A DNA stretch of 54,946 nucleotides from Paenibacillus phytorum (GTDB taxonomy: Bacteria > Bacillota > Bacilli > Paenibacillales > NBRC-103111). Positions within the stretch are counted from its first letter, which is position 1. Every line of letters begins with the position of its first letter. The stretch covers positions 1 through 54,946 of the forward strand of contig NZ_WHOA01000186.1 of the NCBI RefSeq assembly GCF_013141715.1. Direction: 5' to 3'. The translations under genes were made by a program, and so were the position numbers. Below the pieces are notes generated by a model. It was given only the letters and a program-made list of their open reading frames with translations. It ran no database searches and was not told where the DNA came from. This document shows positions 43,701 to 51,545 of this stretch, in pieces.

Positions 43701-45362
43701 TCAAGCGACCGTATAGCTAGAGAAATCAATAGCTTCGCCATTTACAAGTCTGATGATCTTCCTGTCACTATGTAAGCCACTGCATAAAACCATTGTTTCA
43801 TCCTTCAAAGTCGTATAGGTGATTTGCAAATCGTCCTCGCTGGACAGCTTATAAACCGGTTGTTTCTGCTTCATCACATTCGTAAATTGCCGTATATCCC
43901 TTATTTGAAGGGTTTCAGCTGTTTTCTTGTCGATACACTCGATAACTACCGAATTCGTTCTTCCTTTGCTTGTGACAACGGATCGATCTTCGCGTACTTC
44001 CCTTTCAAAGGACTGCTGCACATAAACAGCCATGTAAACATGACCACATAATCCAAACATTCCAATCGGTTCCTCTATCCATTCTCCTACAGGCAGACAT
44101 CCCTTAATGAATTCAGGCTGACCATCTGGAATTTGATAGGAAGCGATCAATGCATTTTGGTGAAAAAGTACTTCTATATATTTACTTTGATGACGTAAAT
44201 CTCCTTCTGCATAGCCTTGTCCTGGGTGAAAAAAATATAAATGATTCACACCTTGGACCGCATCTAACGGAAGGGCTACATCCCAGCGATGTTGTTCATT
44301 ATCAAACTCCTGTACGCGTTCCCACATACCGCCTAGCGCAAAGTTTTCTGTGATATATACATAACTATGCAGCACATCGTTATTGCCAACAGCTAGAGCT
44401 GCTTGTTTGGGAACTCTGCGAGTAATTTCTACCGGAGCCGCACGATGTAAGGCTGTACGCTGAACTTCTGACGAAACTTCATAGGCTATAAAACCTGCAT
44501 ATTCGGTTCGAGGCATGTGATCCGGTAATGTGAAATCTCCAAACTGGACATAATCGTGCAGCACGTTGGTGTCCTTCGGCATATCATGCGGCCATATCCG
44601 TGAATGCGGGCCCACCCATGCCCCTCCCAGATAATACGTCGAGCGAACCTCCCAGAGGTAGTCCAATAAACGAGCTAATTCAGCTTTGATTTCTGTATCC
44701 TTCATAAGCTCCCAAGCGCACGTAAAAGCCTGCATCCAGTGCCAGAACCAAGGTAACCCTCCATACTCCGACATGCCTATCGTAGTAACCCGATTCAGCG
44801 TACTGCGCAAGCTTTGGCAGCCATCCTCAAGCAATGCCTTATCGTCATAAAGCTCTCCGAAAATAAGCTTAGCTGCTGTGTATTTCGCTTCATGATGGCT
44901 GTAATGCTCAGATGGTTTACGATAAAAGTTACTTTTATAAATGTGCATCAGCGCTAAAGCGAATAAACTTCGCAATGATTCACTCAAATTATCTGAATAG
45001 CGTTGATAGAAATAAACCATCAGACTCCCCATCAATTCAACAGGAAGTGCATTTTTCGGTGCTTCTTGGGGATTAGGTCTTAAATGTAAGGGCCAATGAC
45101 CATAGGTTCCACTCTCTTCGTTCTGGTCCTGGAGTTCCAAAACTTGAAACAGGATACCCTCAGCCTTGATCTTAGCCTGTAGACGATCCCCGTCAAATGG
45201 GATAGCTTCTTCCTGAGAAGCTGCAAATAAGTAAGATGCATAGTAGAAATTATCTCGGATATCGTGATGAAATAATAAACCGCTATTTAAAATAGGCTGC
45301 TTGAATGCCGCAGCGGCAATTTTGGTCTTGATTTCATTTTGGCGTTGTTGCAAATTTGTCAA
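43701..45362 (-). CDS. Unrecognised protein, probable alpha/alpha-toroid plus beta domain
   Basis: A 553-residue cytoplasmic protein without signal peptide that I cannot place in a named family. Residues 1-270 are helix-rich, with aromatic, His-rich loops (FHHDIRDNFYYASYLFAAS, GGLPWFWHWMQAFTCAWEL), the look of glycan-active toroids such as polysaccharide lyases or GH88/GH105. Residues 280-550 appear beta-rich, as in lyase C-terminal sandwiches. Start is TTG 45362 after AGGAGG. It is first in an operon with a CE7 esterase, and its promoter region carries the same operator as lacI-GH88. A lyase or hydrolase for acetylated uronate glycans is my guess, not a finding. Confidence 0.8.
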   Translation of the reverse strand: MTNLQQRQNEIKTKIAAAAFKQPILNSGLLFHHDIRDNFYYASYLFAASQEEAIPFDGDRLQAKIKAEGILFQVLELQDQNEESGTYGHWPLHLRPNPQEAPKNALPVELMGSLMVYFYQRYSDNLSESLRSLFALALMHIYKSNFYRKPSEHYSHHEAKYTAAKLIFGELYDDKALLEDGCQSLRSTLNRVTTIGMSEYGGLPWFWHWMQAFTCAWELMKDTEIKAELARLLDYLWEVRSTYYLGGAWVGPHSRIWPHDMPKDTNVLHDYVQFGDFTLPDHMPRTEYAGFIAYEVSSEVQRTALHRAAPVEITRRVPKQAALAVGNNDVLHSYVYITENFALGGMWERVQEFDNEQHRWDVALPLDAVQGVNHLYFFHPGQGYAEGDLRHQSKYIEVLFHQNALIASYQIPDGQPEFIKGCLPVGEWIEEPIGMFGLCGHVYMAVYVQQSFEREVREDRSVVTSKGRTNSVVIECIDKKTAETLQIRDIRQFTNVMKQKQPVYKLSSEDDLQITYTTLKDETMVLCSGLHSDRKIIRLVNGEAIDFSSYTVA

Positions 45363-45408
45363 TTTTGTCTCCTCCTTAGCAAAAACTTAAAGAATGCAGT
45401 CTTTACTT

Positions 45409-45447
45409 TATATAAGCGCTATCTTCCCTAATTGAAACGCTTAACCT
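45409..45447 (-). promoter_or_regulatory. Promoter and LacI-type operator of the toroid-CE7 operon
   Basis: On the minus strand, operator AGGTTAAGCGTTTCAATT (45430-45447) matches 17 of 18 bases of the site in the lacI promoter (54898-54915). A candidate promoter has TTTCAA (45432-45437), 17 bp, TATATA (45409-45414), so the operator covers its -35 box. Confidence 0.6.
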
Positions 45448-45512
45448 CAGTTTATATGCAAATATATGGAGCGTCAATGCAAAGCGAATATTCACTTTCC
45501 ATATTTTAGATG

Positions 45513-45541
45513 TTGCATCCTGTTGCAATTTCTTATAAAAT
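45513..45541 (+). promoter_or_regulatory. Putative metNIQ promoter
   Basis: TTGCAT (45513-45518), 17 bp, TAAAAT (45536-45541). No S-box (SAM) or T-box motif is present between here and the start at 45603, unlike many Firmicute met operons. Confidence 0.5.
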
Positions 45542-45602
45542 GATCTACCGTTGGTCAAAATATATAATCACCAATATTTGCATGGAATAGGAGGTATTCA
45601 TC

Positions 45603-46628
45603 CTGATTCATATCGAAAATTTACAAAAAGTATATGAGGATATACCGGGACGTGTACCGGCCATCCAGCAGATCCATTTACATATCGATCGTGGAGAAAT
45701 ATTCGGCATCATCGGACACTCGGGTGCAGGAAAGAGTACTTTACTGCGTTGTGTAAATCTACTGGAGCGACCATCCTCTGGCAGCATTCACATTGATGGG
45801 GAAGAAATGACAAAGTTGGATTCTCGCCAATTGCAAACGAAACGCCGCAAAATCGGGATGATTTTTCAACATTTCAATCTCCTTTCTTCATCTACTGTTG
45901 CCGAAAATATTGCCTTTCCTCTGAAGTTGGCTGGGATGGGGCAAGGGGCGATTCAGTCCCGAATTAAGGAACTGCTCGATTTAGTCGGTCTGCAGGAACA
46001 CGCGCATAAGTATCCAAGCCAGCTCTCAGGCGGACAGAAGCAGCGTGTCGGTATTGCTAGAGCTTTGGCCAATCATCCGGATATTCTACTCTGTGACGAA
46101 GCGACTTCAGCGCTCGATCCTCAGACAACGAATGCAATTCTTGCACTTCTGCTCGATATCAATCGAAAGCTTGGCATTACGATCCTGCTAATCACACATG
46201 AGATGCAGGTCATTCGTGCGATCTGTGACCGTGTTGCTGTTATGGAGAAAGGCTTGATCGTTGAAACAGGGAAAGTGCTTGATGTATTCCTGAAACCCCA
46301 GCATGCGGTTACGAAAGAGTTCGTTGGACAAGTTTCTGATTTCGCACAAAGTTCAGACCAGGATCCGATGGTGAAACAGGGAGAAAAGCACGGAACGGTG
46401 ATCCGAATTACCTACATCGGTGCCAAAACATATGAGCCGATCTTGTTCGAAACCGTCAAGTCGACGAATGTGTCCTTTGCTATCCTTCAAGGTACTATTT
46501 CTTCGATGAAAAGTGTACCTTACGGTCAATTGGTAGCCCTACTAACAGGCGGACACCAAGAAGAAATCGATTCTGTGATTGCCAAACTTGAGCAAGAAGG
46601 AATCGACGTGGAGGTGCTCAACCAATGA
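45603..46628 (+). CDS. metN: Methionine ABC transporter ATPase (MetN), probable CTG start
   Basis: The ATPase of the D/L-methionine importer. Motifs: Walker A GHSGAGKST, signature LSGGQKQR, Walker B LLCDEATSALD, switch His LITHEM, and a C-terminal NIL regulatory domain (about 265-341). The first in-frame ATG (45807) would cut away Walker A. Upstream, the frame IHIENLQKVYEDIPGRVPA continues to a stop at 45588-45590, and holds no ATG, GTG or TTG before Walker A. CTG 45603 is eight bases after AGGAGG (45589-45594). It gives 341 residues, the length I recall for Bacillus MetN. I annotate a CTG start. Confidence 0.93.
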   Translation: MIHIENLQKVYEDIPGRVPAIQQIHLHIDRGEIFGIIGHSGAGKSTLLRCVNLLERPSSGSIHIDGEEMTKLDSRQLQTKRRKIGMIFQHFNLLSSSTVAENIAFPLKLAGMGQGAIQSRIKELLDLVGLQEHAHKYPSQLSGGQKQRVGIARALANHPDILLCDEATSALDPQTTNAILALLLDINRKLGITILLITHEMQVIRAICDRVAVMEKGLIVETGKVLDVFLKPQHAVTKEFVGQVSDFAQSSDQDPMVKQGEKHGTVIRITYIGAKTYEPILFETVKSTNVSFAILQGTISSMKSVPYGQLVALLTGGHQEEIDSVIAKLEQEGIDVEVLNQ

Positions 46629-47287
46629 ATATGACCTGGGACATTAACTGGTCCGAAATTACGAAAGCAACTGGCGATACACTCGTCATGCTGGGATGGT
46701 CGCTCTTATTCACTGTCATCATCGGTATGGCACTGGGAATCATTTTATTTCTTACTTCCAAGGGGCAACTGCTGCAAAATCTGCCGCTTTACGGAGTGCT
46801 CTCGCTGATCGTGAATATCCTTCGCTCTGTGCCTTTCGTGATTCTGATGATCTCCGTTTTTCCGATCACGAAGGCAATCGTGCATACAACCATCGGCGTA
46901 CAGGGTGCGATCCCGCCGCTCGTTATCGCAGCCGCGCCGTTTCTCGCGCGGCTGGTTGAAACCGCGCTGCGCGAGATCGACAGCGGCGTCATTGAAGCCG
47001 CGCAGTCGATGGGCGCTACGCCTTGGCAAATCGTCTGGCGCGTCCTGATGCCAGAAGCGCGTCCGGGTCTGATTTCAGCCGTTACCGTGACGGCTGTTGC
47101 CCTGCTCTCCTACTCCGCCATGTCAGGTGTCGTGGGCGGCGGCGGACTTGGGGATCTCTCGCTTCGCTACGGCTACATGCGGTTCCGTACTGATATCATG
47201 ATCGTGACCGTCGTCATTCTCGTTCTATTCGTTCAGCTCCTGCAAATGCTAGGAGACCGTTTGGTCGCCAAATTTAACCGCAAATAA
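46625..47287 (+). CDS. metI: Methionine ABC transporter permease (MetI)
   Basis: A 220-residue permease with five helices. The EAA loop that contacts MetN reads EAAQSMGATPWQIVWRVLMPEARPG, quoted here only as IEAAQSMGATPWQI. RSVPFVILMISVFPI and SGVVGGGGLGDLSLRYGY match MetI. The ATG overlaps the metN stop (ATGA), so translation is coupled. Confidence 0.96.
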   Translation: MNMTWDINWSEITKATGDTLVMLGWSLLFTVIIGMALGIILFLTSKGQLLQNLPLYGVLSLIVNILRSVPFVILMISVFPITKAIVHTTIGVQGAIPPLVIAAAPFLARLVETALREIDSGVIEAAQSMGATPWQIVWRVLMPEARPGLISAVTVTAVALLSYSAMSGVVGGGGLGDLSLRYGYMRFRTDIMIVTVVILVLFVQLLQMLGDRLVAKFNRK

Positions 47288-47315
47288 AACACATTATTTT
47301 GGAGGTAATCTCATC

Positions 47316-48164
47316 ATGAAGAAACTTACTTTATCATTAATGGCTCTATTCGTTGTGCTTGCTCTTGCAGCATGCGGACAGAAAGCCGCTGAAACGCCTG
47401 CAAGCTCGGCACCTGCTGCCTCTGCTACTCCAGCTGCTGCAAAAGAAGTTACACTTAAAGTCGGTGCATCTTCTGTCCCTCATGCCGAAATTTTGAATAG
47501 CTTGAAAGACAAATTGAAAACACAAGGCGTTAAGCTTGAAGTTATTGAGTTTAACGATTATGTTCAACCGAACGTACAAGTGTTTGAAAAACAATTGGAC
47601 GCTAACTTTTTCCAACATCAGCCTTACCTGGATCAATATAACCTAGATAAAAAGCAAAACCTCGTTAAAGTAGTTGGCGTTCACATCGAACCGTTCGGCG
47701 CGTACTCCCAAAAGGTGAAGTCCGTAACAGAATTGAAAGATGGCGCTTCGGTCGCTATTCCTAACGACCCTTCTAATGCCGGCCGTGCGCTTGCACTGAT
47801 GGAGAAAAACGGTTTGATTAAACTGAAAGACGGCGTTGGCATCAAAGGTACGGTTAAAGATATCATTGAAAACAAAAAGAAACTCCAAATCAAAGAATTA
47901 GACCCTGCTATGCTGCCACGTACGATCGGTGAGTTTGATTTGGCTCTTATTAATACGAACTACGCTCTTCAAGCGAATCTAAATCCAACGAAAGACGCTT
48001 TGTTCATTGAGGACAAAAATTCACCTTATGTGAACATCATCGTTTCCCGTCCGGACAACAAGGATTCCGAAGCGATGCAAAAGCTTGCTAAGGAACTGAA
48101 CTCCGCTGATACGAAAAAGTTCATTGAAGATAAATACAAAGGCGCCATCGTACCTGCGTTCTAA
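47316..48164 (+). CDS. metQ: Methionine-binding lipoprotein (MetQ)
   Basis: A 282-residue NlpA-type binding lipoprotein. Signal peptide with lipobox LAAC (ALAACGQK); a Pro/Ala-rich linker; then the family core VGASSVPHAEIL, NFFQHQPYLDQYN and AIPNDPSNAGRALALM. GGAGGTAATC precedes the ATG, 28 bases after metI. It hands methionine to MetNI. A strong terminator follows. Confidence 0.96.
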   Translation: MKKLTLSLMALFVVLALAACGQKAAETPASSAPAASATPAAAKEVTLKVGASSVPHAEILNSLKDKLKTQGVKLEVIEFNDYVQPNVQVFEKQLDANFFQHQPYLDQYNLDKKQNLVKVVGVHIEPFGAYSQKVKSVTELKDGASVAIPNDPSNAGRALALMEKNGLIKLKDGVGIKGTVKDIIENKKKLQIKELDPAMLPRTIGEFDLALINTNYALQANLNPTKDALFIEDKNSPYVNIIVSRPDNKDSEAMQKLAKELNSADTKKFIEDKYKGAIVPAF

Positions 48165-48183
48165 GCAACCTTTCGATCCAAAC

Positions 48184-48234
48184 AAAAAGCTGTTCCTTTA
48201 GGTCGTTTAAAGACCTAGAGGGACAGCTTTTTTT
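48184..48234 (+). terminator. Terminator of metNIQ
   Basis: AAAAAGCTGTTCCT pairs with AGGGACAGCTTTTTTT (one G-T pair), with inner AGGTC/GACCT. Long T-run on the plus strand. Confidence 0.92.
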
Positions 48235-48239
48235 CACAG

Positions 48240-48410
48240 TTAAGACCCGTAAACCTTCCACGATTCAATCCCGGAAGAGAATGTCAGTTTCGCTGTTATA
48301 TTTAACCTGATTTTGGTCGTCGATACAGGAGTAAAGGTCGTCGTATTATACTGATTTGCCGCGACACCTAATCCAGATGGACTTCCTACAATGACAAACC
48401 CTACAAATTC
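48240..48410 (-). pseudogene. Remnant: C-terminal fragment of a glycosidase-like protein
   Basis: On the minus strand an open stretch of 56 codons ends with ANQYNTTTFTPVSTTKIRLN and SSGIESWKVYGS, then TAA. This is the typical last beta-sandwich of large glycosidases (GH2/GH127-like or discoidin-like tails), but it opens just after a stop and has no start or ribosome site. It lies between the metQ and ald terminators. It is best read as the surviving 3' end of a deleted glycosidase gene. Confidence 0.6.
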
Positions 48411-48426
48411 TTATCTCAAAAATAAG

Positions 48427-48450
48427 ACTTCCGCCAAAGTTGCGGAAGCC
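48427..48450 (-). terminator. Terminator of ald
   Basis: On the minus strand GGCTTCCGC and GCGGAAGTC pair around a seven-base loop, then TTATTTTTG. It starts 17 bases after the ald stop. Confidence 0.75.
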
Positions 48451-48466
48451 CCATCCTAAATATCGT

Positions 48467-49582
48467 TTACTGCAAAAGTGAGTAAATATCCGTATACGTG
48501 TAGCCATGTGCATCTGCAACAGCTTGGTAAGTAACATGACCTGCAACCACGTTGATGCCCTTTGCAATTGCTTTGTTATCCAAAGCTGCACGCGCATAGC
48601 CTTTGCTTGCAATTTGCAAGCCGTAAGGTGTCGTCACATTCGTCAGAGCAAGCGTGGACGTACGCGCAACAGCTCCTGGCATGTTAGCCACCGCGTAATG
48701 AATAACCCCATGCTTCACATAAGTCGGTTGATCATGCGTGGTAATGCGGTCTATCGTCTCGATGGATCCGCCTTGATCAATCGCTACGTCAACGATAACG
48801 CTGCCAGGGCTCATCATTTTGACCATGTCTTCCGTAACTAGACGCGGTGCTCGAGCTCCTGGAATAAGGACAGCCCCAATGACCAAATCAGCGCGACGAA
48901 CGACCTCGGCGATATTGTAAGGATTGGACATAATCGTCTTCACGCGTCCTTGGAACTGATCATCCAATTGACGTAGGCGATCCGGATTCAAATCAACGAT
49001 GCTGACATCGGCACCAAGCCCGATGGCCATTTTCGCCGCATTCGCACCCACTATCCCCCCACCGATGACAGCTACCTTACCTGGTTCAACTCCTGGCACA
49101 CCGCCTAGCAGAATGCCTTTGCCGCCATGCGCTTTCTCCAGAAAGTGAGCGCCGATCTGAACGGACATGCGTCCAGCCACTTCACTCATTGGCGTCAGCA
49201 GCGGAAGGCTGCCATTGTCCAATTGAATGGTCTCATAGGCGATTGCTGTCACTTTATTGTGAGCTAAGGCATGCGTCAATTCGGCCTCAGGTGCAAGGTG
49301 TAAATACGTGTATAAAATCAAGCCCTCGTGAAAATAAATGTACTCTTCAGGAAGTGGTTCTTTCACTTTAACGACCATATCTGCCGACCATACTTCAGCT
49401 GCTGAGGCAACGATGGTTGCGCCTGCCTCTGTGTAATCATCATCCGTGAAACCAATGCTTTGACCTGCTAAGGTTTCGACGATAATGTCATGCCCTGCTT
49501 TTTTGTAAGAAAGGACGGAACTAGGCGTCATACCAACACGAAACTCATTATTTTTTATTTCCTTAGGAACCCCAATAATCAT
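48467..49582 (-). CDS. ald: Alanine dehydrogenase
   Basis: NAD-dependent, reversible deamination of L-alanine to pyruvate; in Bacillus it supports growth on alanine and sporulation. 371 residues, the usual length. It has the N-terminal MIIGVPKEIKNNEFRVG, with the substrate Arg, KVKEPLPEEY, and the nucleotide fold GGGIVGANAAKMAIGLGADV. It lies downstream of a PucR-family regulator like Bacillus AdeR, its known activator. A promoter-like pair and an attenuator-like hairpin lie between regulator and gene. Confidence 0.97.
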   Translation of the reverse strand: MIIGVPKEIKNNEFRVGMTPSSVLSYKKAGHDIIVETLAGQSIGFTDDDYTEAGATIVASAAEVWSADMVVKVKEPLPEEYIYFHEGLILYTYLHLAPEAELTHALAHNKVTAIAYETIQLDNGSLPLLTPMSEVAGRMSVQIGAHFLEKAHGGKGILLGGVPGVEPGKVAVIGGGIVGANAAKMAIGLGADVSIVDLNPDRLRQLDDQFQGRVKTIMSNPYNIAEVVRRADLVIGAVLIPGARAPRLVTEDMVKMMSPGSVIVDVAIDQGGSIETIDRITTHDQPTYVKHGVIHYAVANMPGAVARTSTLALTNVTTPYGLQIASKGYARAALDNKAIAKGINVVAGHVTYQAVADAHGYTYTDIYSLLQ

Positions 49583-49611
49583 TTAGCATCAGCCTCTCTT
49601 GACGATCCCAT

Positions 49612-49659
49612 AAAAAATGGATCAATCTCTACTTGTCTCCAAGTATAAGACCGATCCAT
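49612..49659 (-). promoter_or_regulatory. Terminator-like nested hairpin in the ald leader
   Basis: On the minus strand ATGGATC (49653-49659) pairs with GATCCAT (49617-49623). Inside, ACTTG (49640-49644) pairs with CAAGT (49631-49635) around a four-base loop. Six T follow (49612-49617, counting the T that closes the stem). It lies 30 bases before the ald start and downstream of its probable promoter, so it can act as an attenuator or as the terminator of the regulator gene. Confidence 0.55.
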
Positions 49660-49668
49660 GGACGTTCC

Positions 49669-49697
49669 ATTAGACAAATTGTAAAAAATGTTTACAA
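49669..49697 (-). promoter_or_regulatory. Probable ald promoter overlapping an inverted repeat
   Basis: On the minus strand TTGTAA (49692-49697), 17 bp, TCTAAT (49669-49674). The inverted repeat TTGTAAA-N5-TTTACAA (49679-49697) covers the -35 box and most of the spacer and is a candidate AdeR-type operator. Confidence 0.5.
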
Positions 49698-49704
49698 ATT
49701 CTTT

Positions 49705-51360
49705 TCACATTTTCATTTCCGGATTCAACAGCTGGTAAGCCCGTATCCCTACCTGCAGCGCCAAGCGCTTTTCCGGCAGCATGTAGTCGGCTCCAAGCAG
49801 TTCTTCTATTTTTTCCAAGCGGTAATAAAGCGATTGTCGGACAATAAAAAGCTGCTGGGCAGCGATTTGTTTAGAGCCATCCGTGTCGAGGTACACCTTG
49901 AGTGTGCGCAGGAGCTCGCTGCCTTTCATCTGATCATGATCGATGATCGGTCCCAGATACGTACGTACGAAGGATTGTAAAATCTGTTTATCTGGAATGT
50001 GAAATAATAATTGAAATACGCCAAGCTCATCAAAAAACTGCACCTTCCCTTGCAGTGTTGAAGCTAGCGAAATCGCTTGAAGCGCCTCCTGGTAGCTTAA
50101 GTGAGCTTGCATAAAGCTTCGATTGCTTTGTCCAACGCCAATAGTTAACCTGATCTCATCCTCGGCCTTCAGGTATTGAATGGATTGGAAAACTTGCTGA
50201 AGGCGTTCTTTAGACGATCGTTTTTTCGTCGCTTTATCAAAGGCTACAACCACGAGTCTATTATTTTTCAACGTAATTAGTGGATGAAAGGAATGCTGCT
50301 CAAAAACAGATCTTACAGCAAGTGAAAGATGAATACCCGAAGATTCCACTCCCTCCTCCTCTGTGCTATACCCTTCCGCTTGTTCATGCACAAATTCGAT
50401 CAAGATGACGTGATAGGGTAGTTCGTTAAGTCGCTTAAATTCAGTTCCAATCAATACTTTTATTTGCTCTTCGTCACGTATCCGCAGATGCAGCAGATCA
50501 TCTACCCAAAGCGTCTGTGAATACAATTTACGCTCCTCGATATAACGTTTGCGCAGCAAATCCTGTGCGATAGACAATGAAGCGGAGTCCAGAATTAAAT
50601 ACTCGTATTCCTGCGGTTTTCGGCTAAACACCAGGATGATATGTGCCCATGTTTTGCCCATAGCCCCAACGGGTTGGACAATAACAGTTTGACCCTCATC
50701 TTCCATAACGGAAGGGGCCGCTATATTTCCGTTGCTCGGGCTTTCGACGAGTCGACTTTCTAGAAAATCCAGCCACTGTCCAGACTCCCGGCTTCCCAAA
50801 TGCGGAATAAACTTCGGCTGTCCATTCAGAGGTACATAAATAACTTGGGCTTTGGTACTGCTTTGCAGCAGCCCTAGTACATGGGAGACACCTTGTGAAG
50901 AAAGCGTCATTCGATGGAATTCACGCGATATTTTCTCCAAATCCTGAAGTGCTTTATGGTGTTGATTGATAATATGCGCATGAATATCCTGCGTAATGTC
51001 AATGAACCTCACAGCTTGTGGAAAAATAATGAGCGGGAAATGATAGGATTCCGCCGCATGTATCCATTCTTGTGGAACTGAACTCAAGTAGTGTCCCATT
51101 TCGATACAGAGGCATGTCACGTTTTTATTGATCAACTGCTCCAGATATGTCATAAACAATTCCGTATCACTCTTGAAGGCAGCCCCTGTCGTAAGGATCA
51201 TTTCTCCACCTTGCAGCAGTTGTTCAAACTGTATCACCTCAATGATATGTACCCAGCGGACTAGTCGCTGTAATCCCTGTTTACCTGCCGCAATATAGGC
51301 TTGCTCGAAAGTGGGTCGTCCCAGCACTTCCTGTAACGTTAACTGATAATCTTGATTCAA
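49705..51360 (-). CDS. PucR family regulator, AdeR-like
   Basis: A 551-residue transcription regulator. N-terminal PucR domain (about 1-120: LTLQEVLGRPTFEQAYIAAG), a central GGDEF-like/CdaR region (about 260-430), and the PucR C-terminal helix-turn-helix: LLRTLKVYLDTDGSKQIAAQ and FIVRQSLYYRLEKIEELLG. I start it at TTG 51360, eight bases after GTGGAG; TTG 51408 and GTG 51369 are in frame but weaker. In Bacillus subtilis the neighbour of ald with this make-up (AdeR) activates ald in response to alanine. The same role is likely here. Confidence 0.9.
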   Translation of the reverse strand: MNQDYQLTLQEVLGRPTFEQAYIAAGKQGLQRLVRWVHIIEVIQFEQLLQGGEMILTTGAAFKSDTELFMTYLEQLINKNVTCLCIEMGHYLSSVPQEWIHAAESYHFPLIIFPQAVRFIDITQDIHAHIINQHHKALQDLEKISREFHRMTLSSQGVSHVLGLLQSSTKAQVIYVPLNGQPKFIPHLGSRESGQWLDFLESRLVESPSNGNIAAPSVMEDEGQTVIVQPVGAMGKTWAHIILVFSRKPQEYEYLILDSASLSIAQDLLRKRYIEERKLYSQTLWVDDLLHLRIRDEEQIKVLIGTEFKRLNELPYHVILIEFVHEQAEGYSTEEEGVESSGIHLSLAVRSVFEQHSFHPLITLKNNRLVVVAFDKATKKRSSKERLQQVFQSIQYLKAEDEIRLTIGVGQSNRSFMQAHLSYQEALQAISLASTLQGKVQFFDELGVFQLLFHIPDKQILQSFVRTYLGPIIDHDQMKGSELLRTLKVYLDTDGSKQIAAQQLFIVRQSLYYRLEKIEELLGADYMLPEKRLALQVGIRAYQLLNPEMKM

Positions 51361-51494
51361 AAGAGTCACTCCACTTTCTTTCCACTCATATCTAAAAGTT
51401 ATCCACAACCGTCCTATCGGGCTGCTTGTGGATAAATATTAACCAACTGCTTAGTAACATCCGATCAAGCTAGTTTCCCTTCTAAGTTTACACG

Positions 51495-51532
51495 AAAAAA
51501 GCGCCTGTTTCATTAAGAAACAGGCGCTTTTT
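51495..51532. terminator. Bidirectional terminator downstream of DUF2264
   Basis: AAAAAAGCGCCTGTTTC pairs with GAAACAGGCGCTTTTT around ATTAA. It lies 14 bases after the DUF2264 stop on the minus strand; T-runs are present both ways. Confidence 0.9.
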
Positions 51533-51545
51533 ATTAAGCAATCTA

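Noticed and set aside
45363..45602. Search for a SAM (S-box) or T-box leader upstream of metN
   Set aside because: None of the conserved S-box or T-box motifs is present in the 240-base region; only a promoter and the operator of the divergent operon are seen.
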